A stretch of 63,763 nucleotides of DNA from Pseudonocardia alaniniphila. GTDB taxonomy: Bacteria; Actinomycetota; Actinomycetes; Mycobacteriales; Pseudonocardiaceae. The position numbers and the translations under genes were made by a program. The notes beneath the pieces were generated by a model, which was not told the origin of the DNA, made no database searches, and saw only the letters and a list, made by a program, of their open reading frames with translations. Shown here in pieces: positions 46,224-55,076 of this stretch (its first letter is position 1; each line of letters opens with the position of its first letter). The stretch spans positions 1 through 63,763 of the forward strand of contig NZ_JAKXMK010000048.1 in NCBI RefSeq assembly GCF_022524485.1, given 5' to 3'.

Positions 46224-47285
46224 ATGAGCCGTGACACGCTGGAAGTCGCCTTCGTGGTACCGCGCAGCGGGCCGGCGGCGATCGTGGGCCCGTCGTGCGA
46301 GGCGTGCGGTCTGCTGGCAGCCGACGAGGTCAACGCAGCCGGCGGGGTGCTGGGCCGGGAGCTGCGGCTGCAGGTCGTCGACGGCGGACGCGCCCCGCAG
46401 GCGGTGGCGGGCGACATCGACATGCTGCTCAGCACGGGAGCGGTCGAGGCGGTCACGGGCTGGCACATCTCTGCGGTCCGTCAGCAGGTCGCGCCGCTCG
46501 TGTCCGGCCGCGTGCCCTACGTGTACAGCCCCTTGTACGAGGGCGGCGAGCGAACCCCGGGCGTCTTCCTGGCGGGGGAGACCCCGGACCGGCAGCTGCT
46601 CCCGGCGCTTCGCTGGATGGCGGGCGAACTCGGCGTCCGGACGTGGTGTGTGGTCGGCGACGACTACGTGTGGCCGCTCGCCTCCGCGGCGGTGGCGCGC
46701 CGCTTCGCGCAGCACTCGCCTGACATCCGGATCCTCGACGAGGTGTTCGTGCCACTGGGCACCCAGGACTTCGCGGCTGTTGTCGAACGTGTCGAGCACA
46801 GCGGTGCCGACGGTGTGCTGATGCTGTTGGTCGGCTCGGACGCCGTCCGGTTCAACCGTGCGTTCGCCGCCGTCGGGCTGGACAACGCGTGCGTGCGGCT
46901 CAGCCCGCTCATGGACGAGAACATGGTCTTCGCCACAGGAGCGGCTGCCACCCGTGAGCTCTACGCCGCGTCCGGCTACTTCGAAGCGCTCGCCACTGCG
47001 TCCGGACTCGACTTCTCCCGCCGTTACTCGGCGCGATTCGGCGTACAGGCCCCGGTGCCCGGATCGCTCGGCGAATCCTGTTACGAGGGCGTGACGTTGC
47101 TGGCGAGGCTGGCCGAGAGGGCCGGTGCTCTCGGGTCCGACGAGCTCTCAGCGGCCGCCGAGACCCTCGCCTACGACAGTCCACGTGGGACGGTTCGGAT
47201 GGCGGGCAACCACCTGATGCAGAGCGTCTACCTGGCCCGTGCCGACGGACTGGACCTGGACGTCGTCGCCCAGCTCAAGGCTTGA
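46224..47285 (+). CDS. AmiC-like amide-binding sensor protein (type 1 periplasmic-binding fold)
   Basis: 353 aa beginning MSRDTLEVAFVVPRSGPAAI with no signal peptide, so it is predicted to stay in the cytoplasm. It has the Leu/Ile/Val-binding fold and AmiC/UrtA-like segments (ADEVNAAGGVLGRELRLQVV, PYVYSPLYEGGE, WCVVGDDYVWPL). In Pseudomonas AmiC senses short amides and holds the antiterminator AmiR. No amiR is present here, so the partner is unknown. It could be the MarR protein or be outside the window. It heads the formamidase cluster. Confidence 0.8.
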   Translation: MSRDTLEVAFVVPRSGPAAIVGPSCEACGLLAADEVNAAGGVLGRELRLQVVDGGRAPQAVAGDIDMLLSTGAVEAVTGWHISAVRQQVAPLVSGRVPYVYSPLYEGGERTPGVFLAGETPDRQLLPALRWMAGELGVRTWCVVGDDYVWPLASAAVARRFAQHSPDIRILDEVFVPLGTQDFAAVVERVEHSGADGVLMLLVGSDAVRFNRAFAAVGLDNACVRLSPLMDENMVFATGAAATRELYAASGYFEALATASGLDFSRRYSARFGVQAPVPGSLGESCYEGVTLLARLAERAGALGSDELSAAAETLAYDSPRGTVRMAGNHLMQSVYLARADGLDLDVVAQLKA

Positions 47286-47292
47286 CTCGATG

Positions 47293-47304
47293 TTTTGATC
47301 AAAA
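47293..47304. promoter_or_regulatory. Palindrome upstream of fmdB-fmdA
   Basis: TTTTGATCAAAA, a perfect 12-bp palindrome, lies 38 bp before the fmdB start in an AT-rich patch that stands out from the surrounding GC-rich DNA. It may be an operator or part of a promoter for the formamidase genes. Confidence 0.45.
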
Positions 47305-47342
47305 TAGTTTCATCTGACAGTTTCAGCTGGAGGTGAGCTGCT

Positions 47343-47627
47343 GTGCCGACCTACGCATACCGGTGCCCCTCGGGTGATGACTTCGAACTCGTCCGGCCGA
47401 TGGCAGAGGCCGCCGACCCGGCAAGCTGCCCCGACTGCGGGGAGGCCGCCCGCCGAGTCTTCGGCGGCCCGGCGCTGCGCAGGCTCGACCCCTCACTGCG
47501 CCGAGCGCTCGACGCCGGCGAGCAGAGCGCCGATTCCCCGCCGGTCGTGACGTCCGTGCCGGGCCGGTCCCGCCGGGCCACGCCCGTCACCAGGGACCCG
47601 CGTCACGCCCGGCTGCCCCGCCCCTGA
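47343..47627 (+). CDS. fmdB: FmdB-family zinc-ribbon-like regulator
   Basis: 94 aa from GTG 47343 with GGAGGTGA upstream. The start MPTYAYRCPSGDDFE and the segment SCPDCGEAARRVFGG match FmdB, a small zinc-ribbon protein encoded beside formamidase genes. The usual first CxxC is broken: Cys8 is present, but the position of the partner Cys is Gly. Only three of four zinc ligands remain, so metal binding may be altered. The C-terminal third is basic and disordered. It is followed by fmdA after 36 bp. Confidence 0.85.
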   Translation: MPTYAYRCPSGDDFELVRPMAEAADPASCPDCGEAARRVFGGPALRRLDPSLRRALDAGEQSADSPPVVTSVPGRSRRATPVTRDPRHARLPRP

Positions 47628-47663
47628 CCCGCTCGCAACCGCACGCGCCTTCCGGAGGTCCTC

Positions 47664-48911
47664 ATGCCCGATGTCGTGTTCTCCGTCGACCAGGCCAAGT
47701 CCATGCGCGACCAGGCGGTACCCGGCCACAACCGCTGGCATCCGGACATCCCGCCCGCGGTCACCGTGCGCCCTGGCCAGTCGATCAGGGTCGAGTGTCG
47801 TGAGTGGACCGACGGGCAGATCGGCAACAACGACTCCGCCAACGACGTCCGCGACGTCGACCTGACCCACGCGCACATGCTGTCCGGGCCCATCTTCGTG
47901 GAGGGTGCCGAGCCGGGCGACCTGCTCGTCGTCGACATCCTTGACCTCGGCCCGGTGCCCCAGGAGGTCGGCGATGCCCCCGGCCAGGGCTGGGGCTACA
48001 CCGGGATCTTCGCGAAACACAACGGCGGCGGCTTCCTCACCGACACCTTCCCGGACGCCTACAAGGCCATCTGGGACTTCGCCGGGCAGAAGTGCACCTC
48101 CCGGCACATCCCCGGCGTCGAGTACACCGGAATCACCCACCCCGGCCTGTTCGGTACCGCGCCGTCCGCCGACCTCCTGGCCCGCTGGAACGCCCGCGAG
48201 CGCGCGCTGATCGCCACGGACCCGGACCGCGTCCCGCCGCTCGCCCTCCCGCCGCTGGAGGAGTCCGTGCTCGGCGGCACCGCATCCGGCGACGCGCTGT
48301 CGGCCATCGGCCGCGACGGCGCCCGCACCGTTCCCGCCCGGGAGAACGGCGGCAACCACGACATCAAGAACTTCACCCGCGGCTCGCGTGTCTTCTACCC
48401 GGTGCACGTGCCCGGGGCGCTGTTCTCCGGCGGCGACCTGCACTTCAGCCAGGGCGACGGCGAGATCACGTTCTGCGGCGCCATCGAGATGGGCGGGTTC
48501 ATCGACTTCCACGTCGACCTGATCAAGGGCGGCATGGAGACCTACGGCGTCACCACGAACCCGATCCTCATGCCCGGCAACGTCGAGCCGCGCTACTCGG
48601 AGTTCGTCACGTTCATCGGCATCGGCGTGGACCACACGAGCGACACGCAGCTCTACAACGACGCCACCGCCGCCTACCGGAACGCGTGCCTGAACGCCGT
48701 CGAGTATCTGAAGAAGTTCGGCTACTCCGGTGCGCAGGCCTACCTGCTGCTCGGCTCGGCGCCGATCGAGGGCCGGGTGAGCGGCGTGGTCGACATCCCG
48801 AACGCCTGCTGCTCGCTCTACCTGCCCACAGCGATCTTCGACTTCGACATCAAGCCGTCGGCCTCGGGCCCCGTGTCCGCGGACCGGGGGAGTTGTGCGG
48901 TGTCGTCATGA
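47664..48911 (+). CDS. fmdA: Formamidase
   Basis: 415 aa, matching FmdA, which hydrolyses formamide (and poorly other short amides) to formate and ammonia. Recognisable blocks are GHNRWHPDIPPAVTVRPGQ, NDSANDVRDVDLTHAHMLSG, GGNHDIKNFTRGSRVFYPVH and HFSQGDGEITFCGAIEMGG. The length is that of Methylophilus-type formamidase. GGAGG precedes ATG 47664. The stop overlaps the hydrolase gene (ATGA). Confidence 0.95.
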   Translation: MPDVVFSVDQAKSMRDQAVPGHNRWHPDIPPAVTVRPGQSIRVECREWTDGQIGNNDSANDVRDVDLTHAHMLSGPIFVEGAEPGDLLVVDILDLGPVPQEVGDAPGQGWGYTGIFAKHNGGGFLTDTFPDAYKAIWDFAGQKCTSRHIPGVEYTGITHPGLFGTAPSADLLARWNARERALIATDPDRVPPLALPPLEESVLGGTASGDALSAIGRDGARTVPARENGGNHDIKNFTRGSRVFYPVHVPGALFSGGDLHFSQGDGEITFCGAIEMGGFIDFHVDLIKGGMETYGVTTNPILMPGNVEPRYSEFVTFIGIGVDHTSDTQLYNDATAAYRNACLNAVEYLKKFGYSGAQAYLLLGSAPIEGRVSGVVDIPNACCSLYLPTAIFDFDIKPSASGPVSADRGSCAVSS

Positions 48912-49948
48912 CCGGCCCGGACGCGCCCTACGACGTCCACGAGATCCCGGACTTCACCCTCGAGTGCGGCGCGACGCTGCGCCCGGCGAGGGTGGCGTAC
49001 CAGACCTACGGGACGCTCAACGCGGCGAAGGACAACGCGATCGTCTACCCGACCTGGTACTCGGGCAGGCACTGGGACAACGAGTGGCTGATCGGCGAGG
49101 GCATGGCGCTCGACCCCGATCGCTGGTTCATCATCGTGCCGAACATGCTCGGCAACGGGCTGAGCTCGTCGGCGTCGAACACGCCGCCGCCGTGGGACCG
49201 GGCCCGGTTCCCGCGGATCTCGGTCCGCGACAACGTGGCGTCACAGCACCGCCTCGTCACCCAGGTGTTCGGGATCGAGACGCTGCCACTCGTGCTCGGC
49301 TGGTCGATGGGCGCGGGGCAGACCTACCAGTGGGCCGTCAGCCACCCGGAGATGGTGCAGCGGATGCTGCCGTTCTGCGGATCATCACGGACGGCCCCGC
49401 ACAACCAGGTCTTCCTCGACTCCCTCCGCTGGGCCATGCGCGCCGACGCCGCCTTCGCCGAGGGCTGGTACGCGCCGGACGCCTTGCCGGTACGCGGCCT
49501 GCGGGCGTTCGCCCGGATCTACGCGGGCTGGGGCTTCTCCCAGGCGTTCTACTGGGACGAGGTCTGGCGCGAGCTCGGGTACACCTCGCTCGAGGATTTC
49601 GCCGTCGGCTTCTGGGAAGGCTTCTTCCTCGACGACCGCGACCCCAACAACCTCCTGACGATGCTCGATACCTGGTGGTGCGGGGACGTCGGCACCACGC
49701 CGGGCTTCGGGTCCACGGAGGAGGCACTGGCCTCCATCCGAGCCCGCGCCATCGTGATGCCGGCGGAGAAGGACCTCTACTTCCCTCCCGAGGACGAGAA
49801 GTGGGCGGTCTCGCACATGCAGAACGCCGAGCTGCGCGTGATCCCCGGAGTCTGGGGCCACTTCGCGGGCGGCGGCGCCAACCCGGTGGACACCGCCTTC
49901 ATCGACGCAGCGGTTGCGGACCTGTTGGCCCAACCTTCCGGAATCTGA
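48908..49948 (+). CDS. Alpha/beta hydrolase of the homoserine O-acetyltransferase (MetX-like) family
   Basis: 346 aa. The nucleophile elbow GWSMGAGQTYQW (Ser near residue 133), a late Asp in PAEKDLYFPPED and His in WGHFAGGG form a catalytic triad. The start FTLECGATLRPARVAYQTYG is MetX-like. It lacks the usual methionine-pathway neighbours and is translationally coupled to fmdA, so an amidase or ester hydrolase role in the amide pathway is more likely than homoserine acetylation. The specific substrate is unknown. Confidence 0.85.
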   Translation: MTGPDAPYDVHEIPDFTLECGATLRPARVAYQTYGTLNAAKDNAIVYPTWYSGRHWDNEWLIGEGMALDPDRWFIIVPNMLGNGLSSSASNTPPPWDRARFPRISVRDNVASQHRLVTQVFGIETLPLVLGWSMGAGQTYQWAVSHPEMVQRMLPFCGSSRTAPHNQVFLDSLRWAMRADAAFAEGWYAPDALPVRGLRAFARIYAGWGFSQAFYWDEVWRELGYTSLEDFAVGFWEGFFLDDRDPNNLLTMLDTWWCGDVGTTPGFGSTEEALASIRARAIVMPAEKDLYFPPEDEKWAVSHMQNAELRVIPGVWGHFAGGGANPVDTAFIDAAVADLLAQPSGI

Positions 49949-50168
49949 CGGTTACCGGACGGTACCCACGAAGGTCGCCTCAGAAGGGCGACCGAGGGCG
50001 GTGGTGTCCTGGCCCGGTGCGTCAGAGACTGACCGGGCCGTGATCCCCGGACATCCGGGCGAGAGCGGGCGGGCGAGTGGGGCTACCGGGGGAGTGGGGG
50101 GAGCCGCGACCGGCCGGTGGGGGCGGATTGGCGATGGGGTAAGCTGATCGCGCTCCCTCGGGGGCGGC

Positions 50169-50305
<137 letters not shown>

Positions 50306-50343
50306 GCTGATCGTCGCGTTCGGGCCGCCAGGCCGGTCACGAT

Positions 50344-51552
50344 CTAGAGCGTGTGTGCTTGGGGACCACTGGGGGACCGCGGCGTTCTGAGGTAGGCGCT
50401 CAGGGCGTTGCCGGCCGCTGTGACGCTGCGGCGGTCTGGGTGCAGGTACCGCTGTGTTGTGGAGAGCGAGCCGTGTCCTGCGATGGTGCGCAGCACATGC
50501 ACGGGGACGCCGGCGTCGGCCATCCACGTCAGGCCGGTGTGGCGAAGGGCATGTCGGCGGAGATGCTCGAGGCCGAGGTCACTGACCACCTCGTCCCAAT
50601 GAGTGGCGTCGCGGAGTACCGCGGTGCTGATCCGGCCGCCGCGTGGTCCGGTGAATAGGCGGGCGTCGGGGCGGCCTTGTGCAGCATCGATGCGTTGCTG
50701 GACGAGTTCACGGACGTCGACGATCAAGGGCACGACGCGGGCTCGTTTGCCTTTGGTGCCCTTGTCTAGCAGACCTCCGGGGGACGGTGTGGTCTGTCGG
50801 CGGACGGTCCATAGCCAGTTGCTGGTGTCGATGTCCGCGACGCGGCAGCCGGAGACTTCACCGATACGGGCTGCGGTGCAGGCTGCGAAGATCGTTACTT
50901 CTCCCCATCCGCGGAAGTGGTCGGCGGATCGTGCGACCAGGGCGTCGGCGAGGCGCGTAAGTGTGGCCCAGTCGGGAAGGGCGAGTGATCGGGGGTTATC
51001 GAGTTCGTCCTCGGCCTTGCGGTACAGGCTCTGCCAACCGGTGATTCGGGCAGGGTTGCGATCGATGATCCCGTCGCGTACCGCTTGTTCCATCACGCGG
51101 ACCAACGCTGCGATGCTGTTCTTGACAGTCGAGCGACTGCAGTCGTCGGCGATCCATCCGTGGACGGCGCGGTCAACGGCGCCGTTCGTGATCATTCGCG
51201 GCGAGAGGTGTCCGAGCGACGGAACAACCCGGTGGCGCCATCCAGAGAGATACGGATCGAGGGTCTTCGCCTCGAGCCCTCGCATCGCGAGGGTCATCAC
51301 TGACGTGCCGTATTCAGCGAGGTTCATCGTGGCGGTTTCCGGATGGACACCGGCCCGCGAGAGCCGTTGCATCTGATCCAACCAGGCCACGGCAGGCCCC
51401 TCGGCGTTGAAGGCCTCCGACTTGGACCGGCGCTGGCGTGTGACGGGATCTGTCCAGCGGACTCGGGCTCGGTAACGCAGCGGTCGATCCGGTCGGTCCT
51501 CGATCGCGCCGTGGATAGTGACGCCGAGTGGGGGATCGGGGGAGACCATCAT
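50344..51552 (-). CDS. int: Tyrosine-type site-specific integrase
   Basis: 402 aa. An N-terminal arm-binding AP2-like region (YRARVRWTDPVTRQRRSKSE) and a core-binding SAM-like domain (about 80-180) precede the catalytic domain, with Arg in AARIGEVSGC, Lys in KGTKGKRARVV, HALRHTGLTWMADAG, GHGSLSTTQ and a nucleophile Tyr in TTQRYLHPD. These are the pSAM2/phage-type integrases that use tRNA genes. It begins inside the 3' end of the excisionase gene (ATGA overlap), with the stop about 40 bp from the att repeat. It looks intact. Confidence 0.95.
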   Translation of the reverse strand: MMVSPDPPLGVTIHGAIEDRPDRPLRYRARVRWTDPVTRQRRSKSEAFNAEGPAVAWLDQMQRLSRAGVHPETATMNLAEYGTSVMTLAMRGLEAKTLDPYLSGWRHRVVPSLGHLSPRMITNGAVDRAVHGWIADDCSRSTVKNSIAALVRVMEQAVRDGIIDRNPARITGWQSLYRKAEDELDNPRSLALPDWATLTRLADALVARSADHFRGWGEVTIFAACTAARIGEVSGCRVADIDTSNWLWTVRRQTTPSPGGLLDKGTKGKRARVVPLIVDVRELVQQRIDAAQGRPDARLFTGPRGGRISTAVLRDATHWDEVVSDLGLEHLRRHALRHTGLTWMADAGVPVHVLRTIAGHGSLSTTQRYLHPDRRSVTAAGNALSAYLRTPRSPSGPQAHTL

Positions 51553-51755
51553 GGGGCCGGGCTTGGATCAATGCGCTGCTTGCGCAGCCACACTTCGACG
51601 TCCGTGATGCTATAAATCGTTCGCCGAGGTGACACCTTCACGAAGGGTGGGCCCTGCGGGGGCTGGGCAGTTCGCCAGCGGCGCACCGAGGATGGATCTA
51701 CGCCGAGAAGTTCAGCGAGTTCTTCGGTCGAGTACCAGTAATCCTGCGGGTTCAT
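51549..51755 (-). CDS. xis: Excisionase-like helix-turn-helix protein
   Basis: 68 aa from ATG 51755, with GGAGG six bases upstream. MerR/excisionase-type helix-turn-helix: WYSTEELAELLGVDPSSVRR, then KVSPRRTIYSITDVEVWLRK. It is coupled to the integrase gene by a 4-bp overlap, the usual xis-int layout of actinomycete integrative elements. It should direct excision together with the integrase. Confidence 0.9.
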   Translation of the reverse strand: MNPQDYWYSTEELAELLGVDPSSVRRWRTAQPPQGPPFVKVSPRRTIYSITDVEVWLRKQRIDPSPAP

Positions 51756-51904
51756 CGAGCCTCCAGCGGTCGGAACACGTCGAACGTCAACAGCCGCCAC
51801 AGACGATCCTGATGCGCGTTCCTGGCTCGTGGCTGTCTTGTGACCGGCAGCCTGCAGATCCGTAGTCAACGGCGACTGCGCTCGATCGCGGCCAGGGTCC
51901 GCAA

Positions 51905-52165
51905 TCGCTGTTCGTCAACGAGCGCCGGCGCACGCATCAACCAGTGGGCTTCATCACCCCCGACACCGACACCGACCAAGCAGGTGGGCATCGGTGGCTG
52001 ATGATCCGCCGCCATCTCGACACCGGTGAGCTCGCCTACTACCGGTGTTGGTCAACGACTCCGGTTCCGCTGGGTGAGCTGGTCCGTCGCCGGAGCCCGG
52101 TGGAGCATCGAGGATGCGTTCCAGGTCAGCAATACTCTCAGCAGTCTCGACGAGCACCGGGTCCT
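51905..52165 (+). pseudogene. IS701-type transposase fragment, frameshifted
   Basis: The 3' part of a DDE transposase. One frame reads HRWLMIRRHLDTGELAYYRC then WSTTPVPLGELV, and after a frameshift near 52080 the adjacent frame continues VAGARWSIEDAFQVSN and LSSLDEH. Those blocks are typical of IS701-like transposases (final catalytic Glu in WSIED). N-terminal and C-terminal parts are missing. It is a dead remnant. Confidence 0.6.
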
Positions 52166-52690
52166 CTGCAGCCGCCGCCGCGACGAACCGGCGCAGCGCG
52201 AGTCAGACCATGAGCTATCTGGCCACGTGTGGTCAACTTCAGCACTGATCGGTCCAGTAGAGTGTAATGGCCCTCAGGGGTCATCACGGCAGGGGTACCG
52301 AGGCGGAAATGACTCGAGGAACAGACAATCTGGGATATCGCGGGATGTACAGAACGTACGCGATGGAGCCGAAGATTTGAAGGTGCCGGTGGAATAGGGC
52401 GTTGGAAACCAGAAAGTGGACTTGACAGTTCACTGAATCACGGAGATGGTTGGCCTGTCTGGTCCAGGAGAGTCGGTTGGTCCGTGGGGAGTTGGTTGCC
52501 AATCGCGCGTTCTTCCGGATCAGCTCCGTCGCGGCACGATCGTGGGGTCGCGTTGCTCAAGCCGTAGGGCGTCGTGGAGGCAGTCCCTGGGAGGGTCGGG
52601 GAAGTCCCCCGGCAATGGCCGTCGCTGACGGGGCGACGTCGCTCGGGAGGAGTTTCCGACACGAGTCGTGAAGGGTTGTTGGTTGAACAC
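52160..52690 (+). repeat. Inverted repeat R, left copy
   Basis: About 0.5 kb with clear but diverged similarity (roughly three quarters identical by eye) to the complement of 62990-63500. Shared landmarks in order are GCCGCCGCGACGAAC, CAGACCATGAGCTATCT, GGAAACCAG, GTGGACTTGACAGTTC, CGGAGATGGTTGGCCTG, GGTCCAGGAGAGTCGGTTGG and GTTTCCGACACG. No reading frame is conserved between the copies, so it looks like the end of a mobile element or other non-coding unit. Confidence 0.72.
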
Positions 52691-52998
52691 GGAGGTAACC
52701 GGTCTGAAATTTCTCGGCGGCTTCTCCTTCCCAGTTATCGAGCGGCGGCCCAGCGGGGTGCGATCCGCGATGCATAAGGCTGGTCGTCAACGCCCCTGCG
52801 AATCCCTTGTCCGCGAGCTGCGGGCGCGGTGGGCAAAGGCGTTGGCACCGGTCGCCGTAGCCCGCCATCGAGTGCCAGTGTTCTTCCGTCCCTGCCGGCG
52901 CCCACAGTCGAGCGTGGCGCTTTTGAGCTATCGGGGCATGTGAGGCCGCGAGCAAGAAAGTGTCCGACTCGGCGGGCTGGACCAGTTTAGGAGACGAC
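52691..52998. other. Gene-less stretch between repeat R and the ctaD-like fragment
   Basis: No reading frame here has recognisable domains or good codon use. GC content is lower than in the core genes. The last bases hold AGGAG, the ribosome-binding site of the fragment that follows. Confidence 0.5.
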
Positions 52999-53361
52999 AT
53001 GCCACGAATTGTTTCCGCGCTAGCATCCATTCGCATGATCGCCAGGATGCTGCGAACGAAGGACCCTGAAGACCTCGCTATCCTCTACCTGGCCACGGCA
53101 TTCGGCTTCTTCCCGGCCGGCGGTGCAATGGCGCTCCTGATGCCTGCGAAGCTGGGCCGGACCGGGACTCCAGTTCCTGTCCATGGAGCGGAACAACCAG
53201 CTGTTCACGATGCACGGCACGGTCATGCTGTTGCCATGCGCCACACCGATCCTGCTCGGGTTCGCCAACTACCTCGTGCCCCTACAGACAACTACCTCGT
53301 GCCCCTACAGATTGGTGCCCCCGACGTCGCGTTCTCGCGACTTAATCCCTTCTCGATCAGG
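52999..53361 (+). pseudogene. ctaD: Cytochrome c oxidase subunit I (CtaD) N-terminal fragment, frameshifted
   Basis: ATG 52999 has AGGAG upstream. The first frame reads RTKDPEDLAILYLATAFGFF and GGAMALLMPAKLGRTG. A shift near 53163 moves it to GLQFLSMERNNQLFTMHGTV and GFANYLVPLQ. A 23-bp tandem duplication (53266-53311) then shifts it again before IGAPDVAFSRLNPFSI. In order these match residues about 30-150 of aa3-type oxidase subunit I (including the haem-region TMHGT). The remaining about 400 residues are absent, so the gene is dead. Confidence 0.75.
53266..53311 (+). repeat. 23-bp tandem duplication inside the ctaD-like fragment
   Basis: Two exact adjacent copies of a 23-bp unit starting CAACTACCTCGTGCCC (53266-53288 and 53289-53311). 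Because 23 is not a multiple of three, the duplication itself causes a frameshift. Confidence 0.92.
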
Positions 53362-53581
53362 CCGCAGGCACGGCTGGGATGACGCTGGCGGATCGGGCTA
53401 TGCCAGACCGGCCGGCACTGATGTACTTGGCGCGTTGCACGCCTCGGGCTGCACCCGGGTGAGCTGACCTGGGATGGGACCTGTCTCGACGACGGCCGAA
53501 GACTGGCGATGGCAGAGGTTCCGTGATGGGCCTGCGGGTGTGCTCCCCGTAGTCAGTTGATCATGCTCCGGGTGTGACCTT

Positions 53582-53790
53582 GATCTGAGCGTCCTGTTCC
53601 GCCACTTCGTGGGGCTATGCGTGGACCGCGTGTTCGAGCCGGGAGCGACCCTGTGGCTTGAGGTTCGGGCGCGGGAGGCCGAGGCGCGGTGCCCAGCTTG
53701 TGAAGCTGCGTCGGTCCGGGTGCATAGCCGCCATCAGCGGCGTTTGTCCGACCTCGCCGTGGCTGGTCGGACAGTGCCGAGAAAAGTGGC
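53582..53790 (+). pseudogene. ISL3-family transposase, N-terminal fragment
   Basis: The frame reads LFRHFVGLCVDRVFEPGATL then CPACEAASVRVHSRHQRRLS and DLAVAGRTV. This is the zinc-binding N-terminus of ISL3 transposases. Similarity stops near 53790, and the catalytic domain is missing. The start codon is unclear. Confidence 0.68.
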
Positions 53791-54005
53791 CGCTACCGCG
53801 TACCGATCGCCAAGTACACAAGCGTAGCTTGCACCAACGGAAACCGAGGTTGAACGACGCGCTACGACAGTACAGCGCCTTTCTCGACGTTGATCGTGAA
53901 CCGCCGAAACCCCGGAGAATGAGTAGGCAGATGCGGCTCTCAGGCCATCGCCAGACCAGAAACGAGGACGGGGCTATCGCGTCCCGAAAGCAAAGGAGGA
54001 CGCAC

Positions 54006-55043
54006 GTGCAGCAGGCCCACCCGGACGACGACGTGCAGCCGCAGGCGTTGCGATTGCTCGAGATCGTCAACGGCAGTTGGATGACCCAGGCCACGCGCGT
54101 GGCCGCCGAGCTGGGCCTGCCCGACCTGCTCGCCGGCAGCCCGCGTTCCGCGGGCGACCTCGCCACCGCCACGAACACCCACGCCCCGTCACTGTATCGG
54201 CTCCTGCGTGCCCTGGTGTCGCTGGACGTCTGTCGTGAGCGCGCGGATCACACGTTCGAGCTGACCCCTATGGGAACCCTGCTCCGGACTGACGCCGAGG
54301 GCTCGCTGCGCTCCTGGACGATCTACTGGGGCCGGGAGGCGTGGGGCGACTTGCCGCATCTGCTGGACAGCGTGACCACCGGCCTCAGTCGCCGTGAGCT
54401 GATGTCTGACGAGACGCCTTTCGACCGACTCCGTACCGACCCCGCGCGTGCCGCGGTATTCAACTCGGCGATGGCCGAGCTCACGCGTTTGACCTCACGG
54501 AGCGTCGCCGGCGCTTACGACTTCGCCGGTATGTCGCGGATCGTTGACGTCGGTGGTGGCTATGGCGAGTTGCTCGCCGGAGTCTTGTCGGCTAATCCCG
54601 GTCTGGACTCAGTGCTGGTCGATCTCCCCCACGCGATCGAGAAGGCCCGCCCCTATCTCGAGAAGCGTGGCGTGGCGGAGCGGTGCATGTTGCTGGCCGG
54701 TGACTTCTTCAAGGAGGTGCCTGCCGGCGCGGATGCGTACATACTCAAGACGGTTTTGCACGACTGGGACGACGAGCGCAGCCGTGACATCCTCGCCACC
54801 TGCCGGCGAGCGATGACCGACTCGTCCAAGCTCGTGGTGATCGAGCGGCTCGTTCCCGAGGTGATGGAGCCGGTGCCGGAGCACCGGTTGCTTGCTCGCG
54901 CCGACCTGCACATGCTCGTGGCCCTCGCGGCGCTGGAGCGCACCGAATCGCAGTTCCGCGACCTCCTCAGCGCCGCCGGGCTGACGGTGAGCGCCGTCGT
55001 GCCGCTGCCCATGGGGTACAGCCTGATCGAAGCGGTCCCGTAG
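54006..55043 (+). CDS. SAM-dependent O-methyltransferase (natural-product type)
   Basis: 345 aa from GTG 54006, with AAAGGAGGA just upstream. N-terminal winged dimerisation domain (LEIVNGSWMTQATRVAAELG, LLRALVSLDVCRER) and a C-terminal Rossmann domain with SAM motif IVDVGGGYGELLAGVLS and LKTVLHDWDDERS, whose His is the usual general base. This is the PF00891 O-methyltransferase family found in polyketide, carotenoid and phenazine tailoring. It is the only intact cargo gene of the element. The asparagine-synthase-like pseudogene follows in the same direction. Confidence 0.92.
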   Translation: MQQAHPDDDVQPQALRLLEIVNGSWMTQATRVAAELGLPDLLAGSPRSAGDLATATNTHAPSLYRLLRALVSLDVCRERADHTFELTPMGTLLRTDAEGSLRSWTIYWGREAWGDLPHLLDSVTTGLSRRELMSDETPFDRLRTDPARAAVFNSAMAELTRLTSRSVAGAYDFAGMSRIVDVGGGYGELLAGVLSANPGLDSVLVDLPHAIEKARPYLEKRGVAERCMLLAGDFFKEVPAGADAYILKTVLHDWDDERSRDILATCRRAMTDSSKLVVIERLVPEVMEPVPEHRLLARADLHMLVALAALERTESQFRDLLSAAGLTVSAVVPLPMGYSLIEAVP

Positions 55044-55076
55044 GCCGACTGCGCGTCGTTCAGTGCCGGGGCTCCG

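Noticed and set aside
52557..53036. Minus-strand frame of 159 codons
   Set aside because: It crosses repeat R and the start of the ctaD-like fragment, with no domain and no ribosome-binding site.
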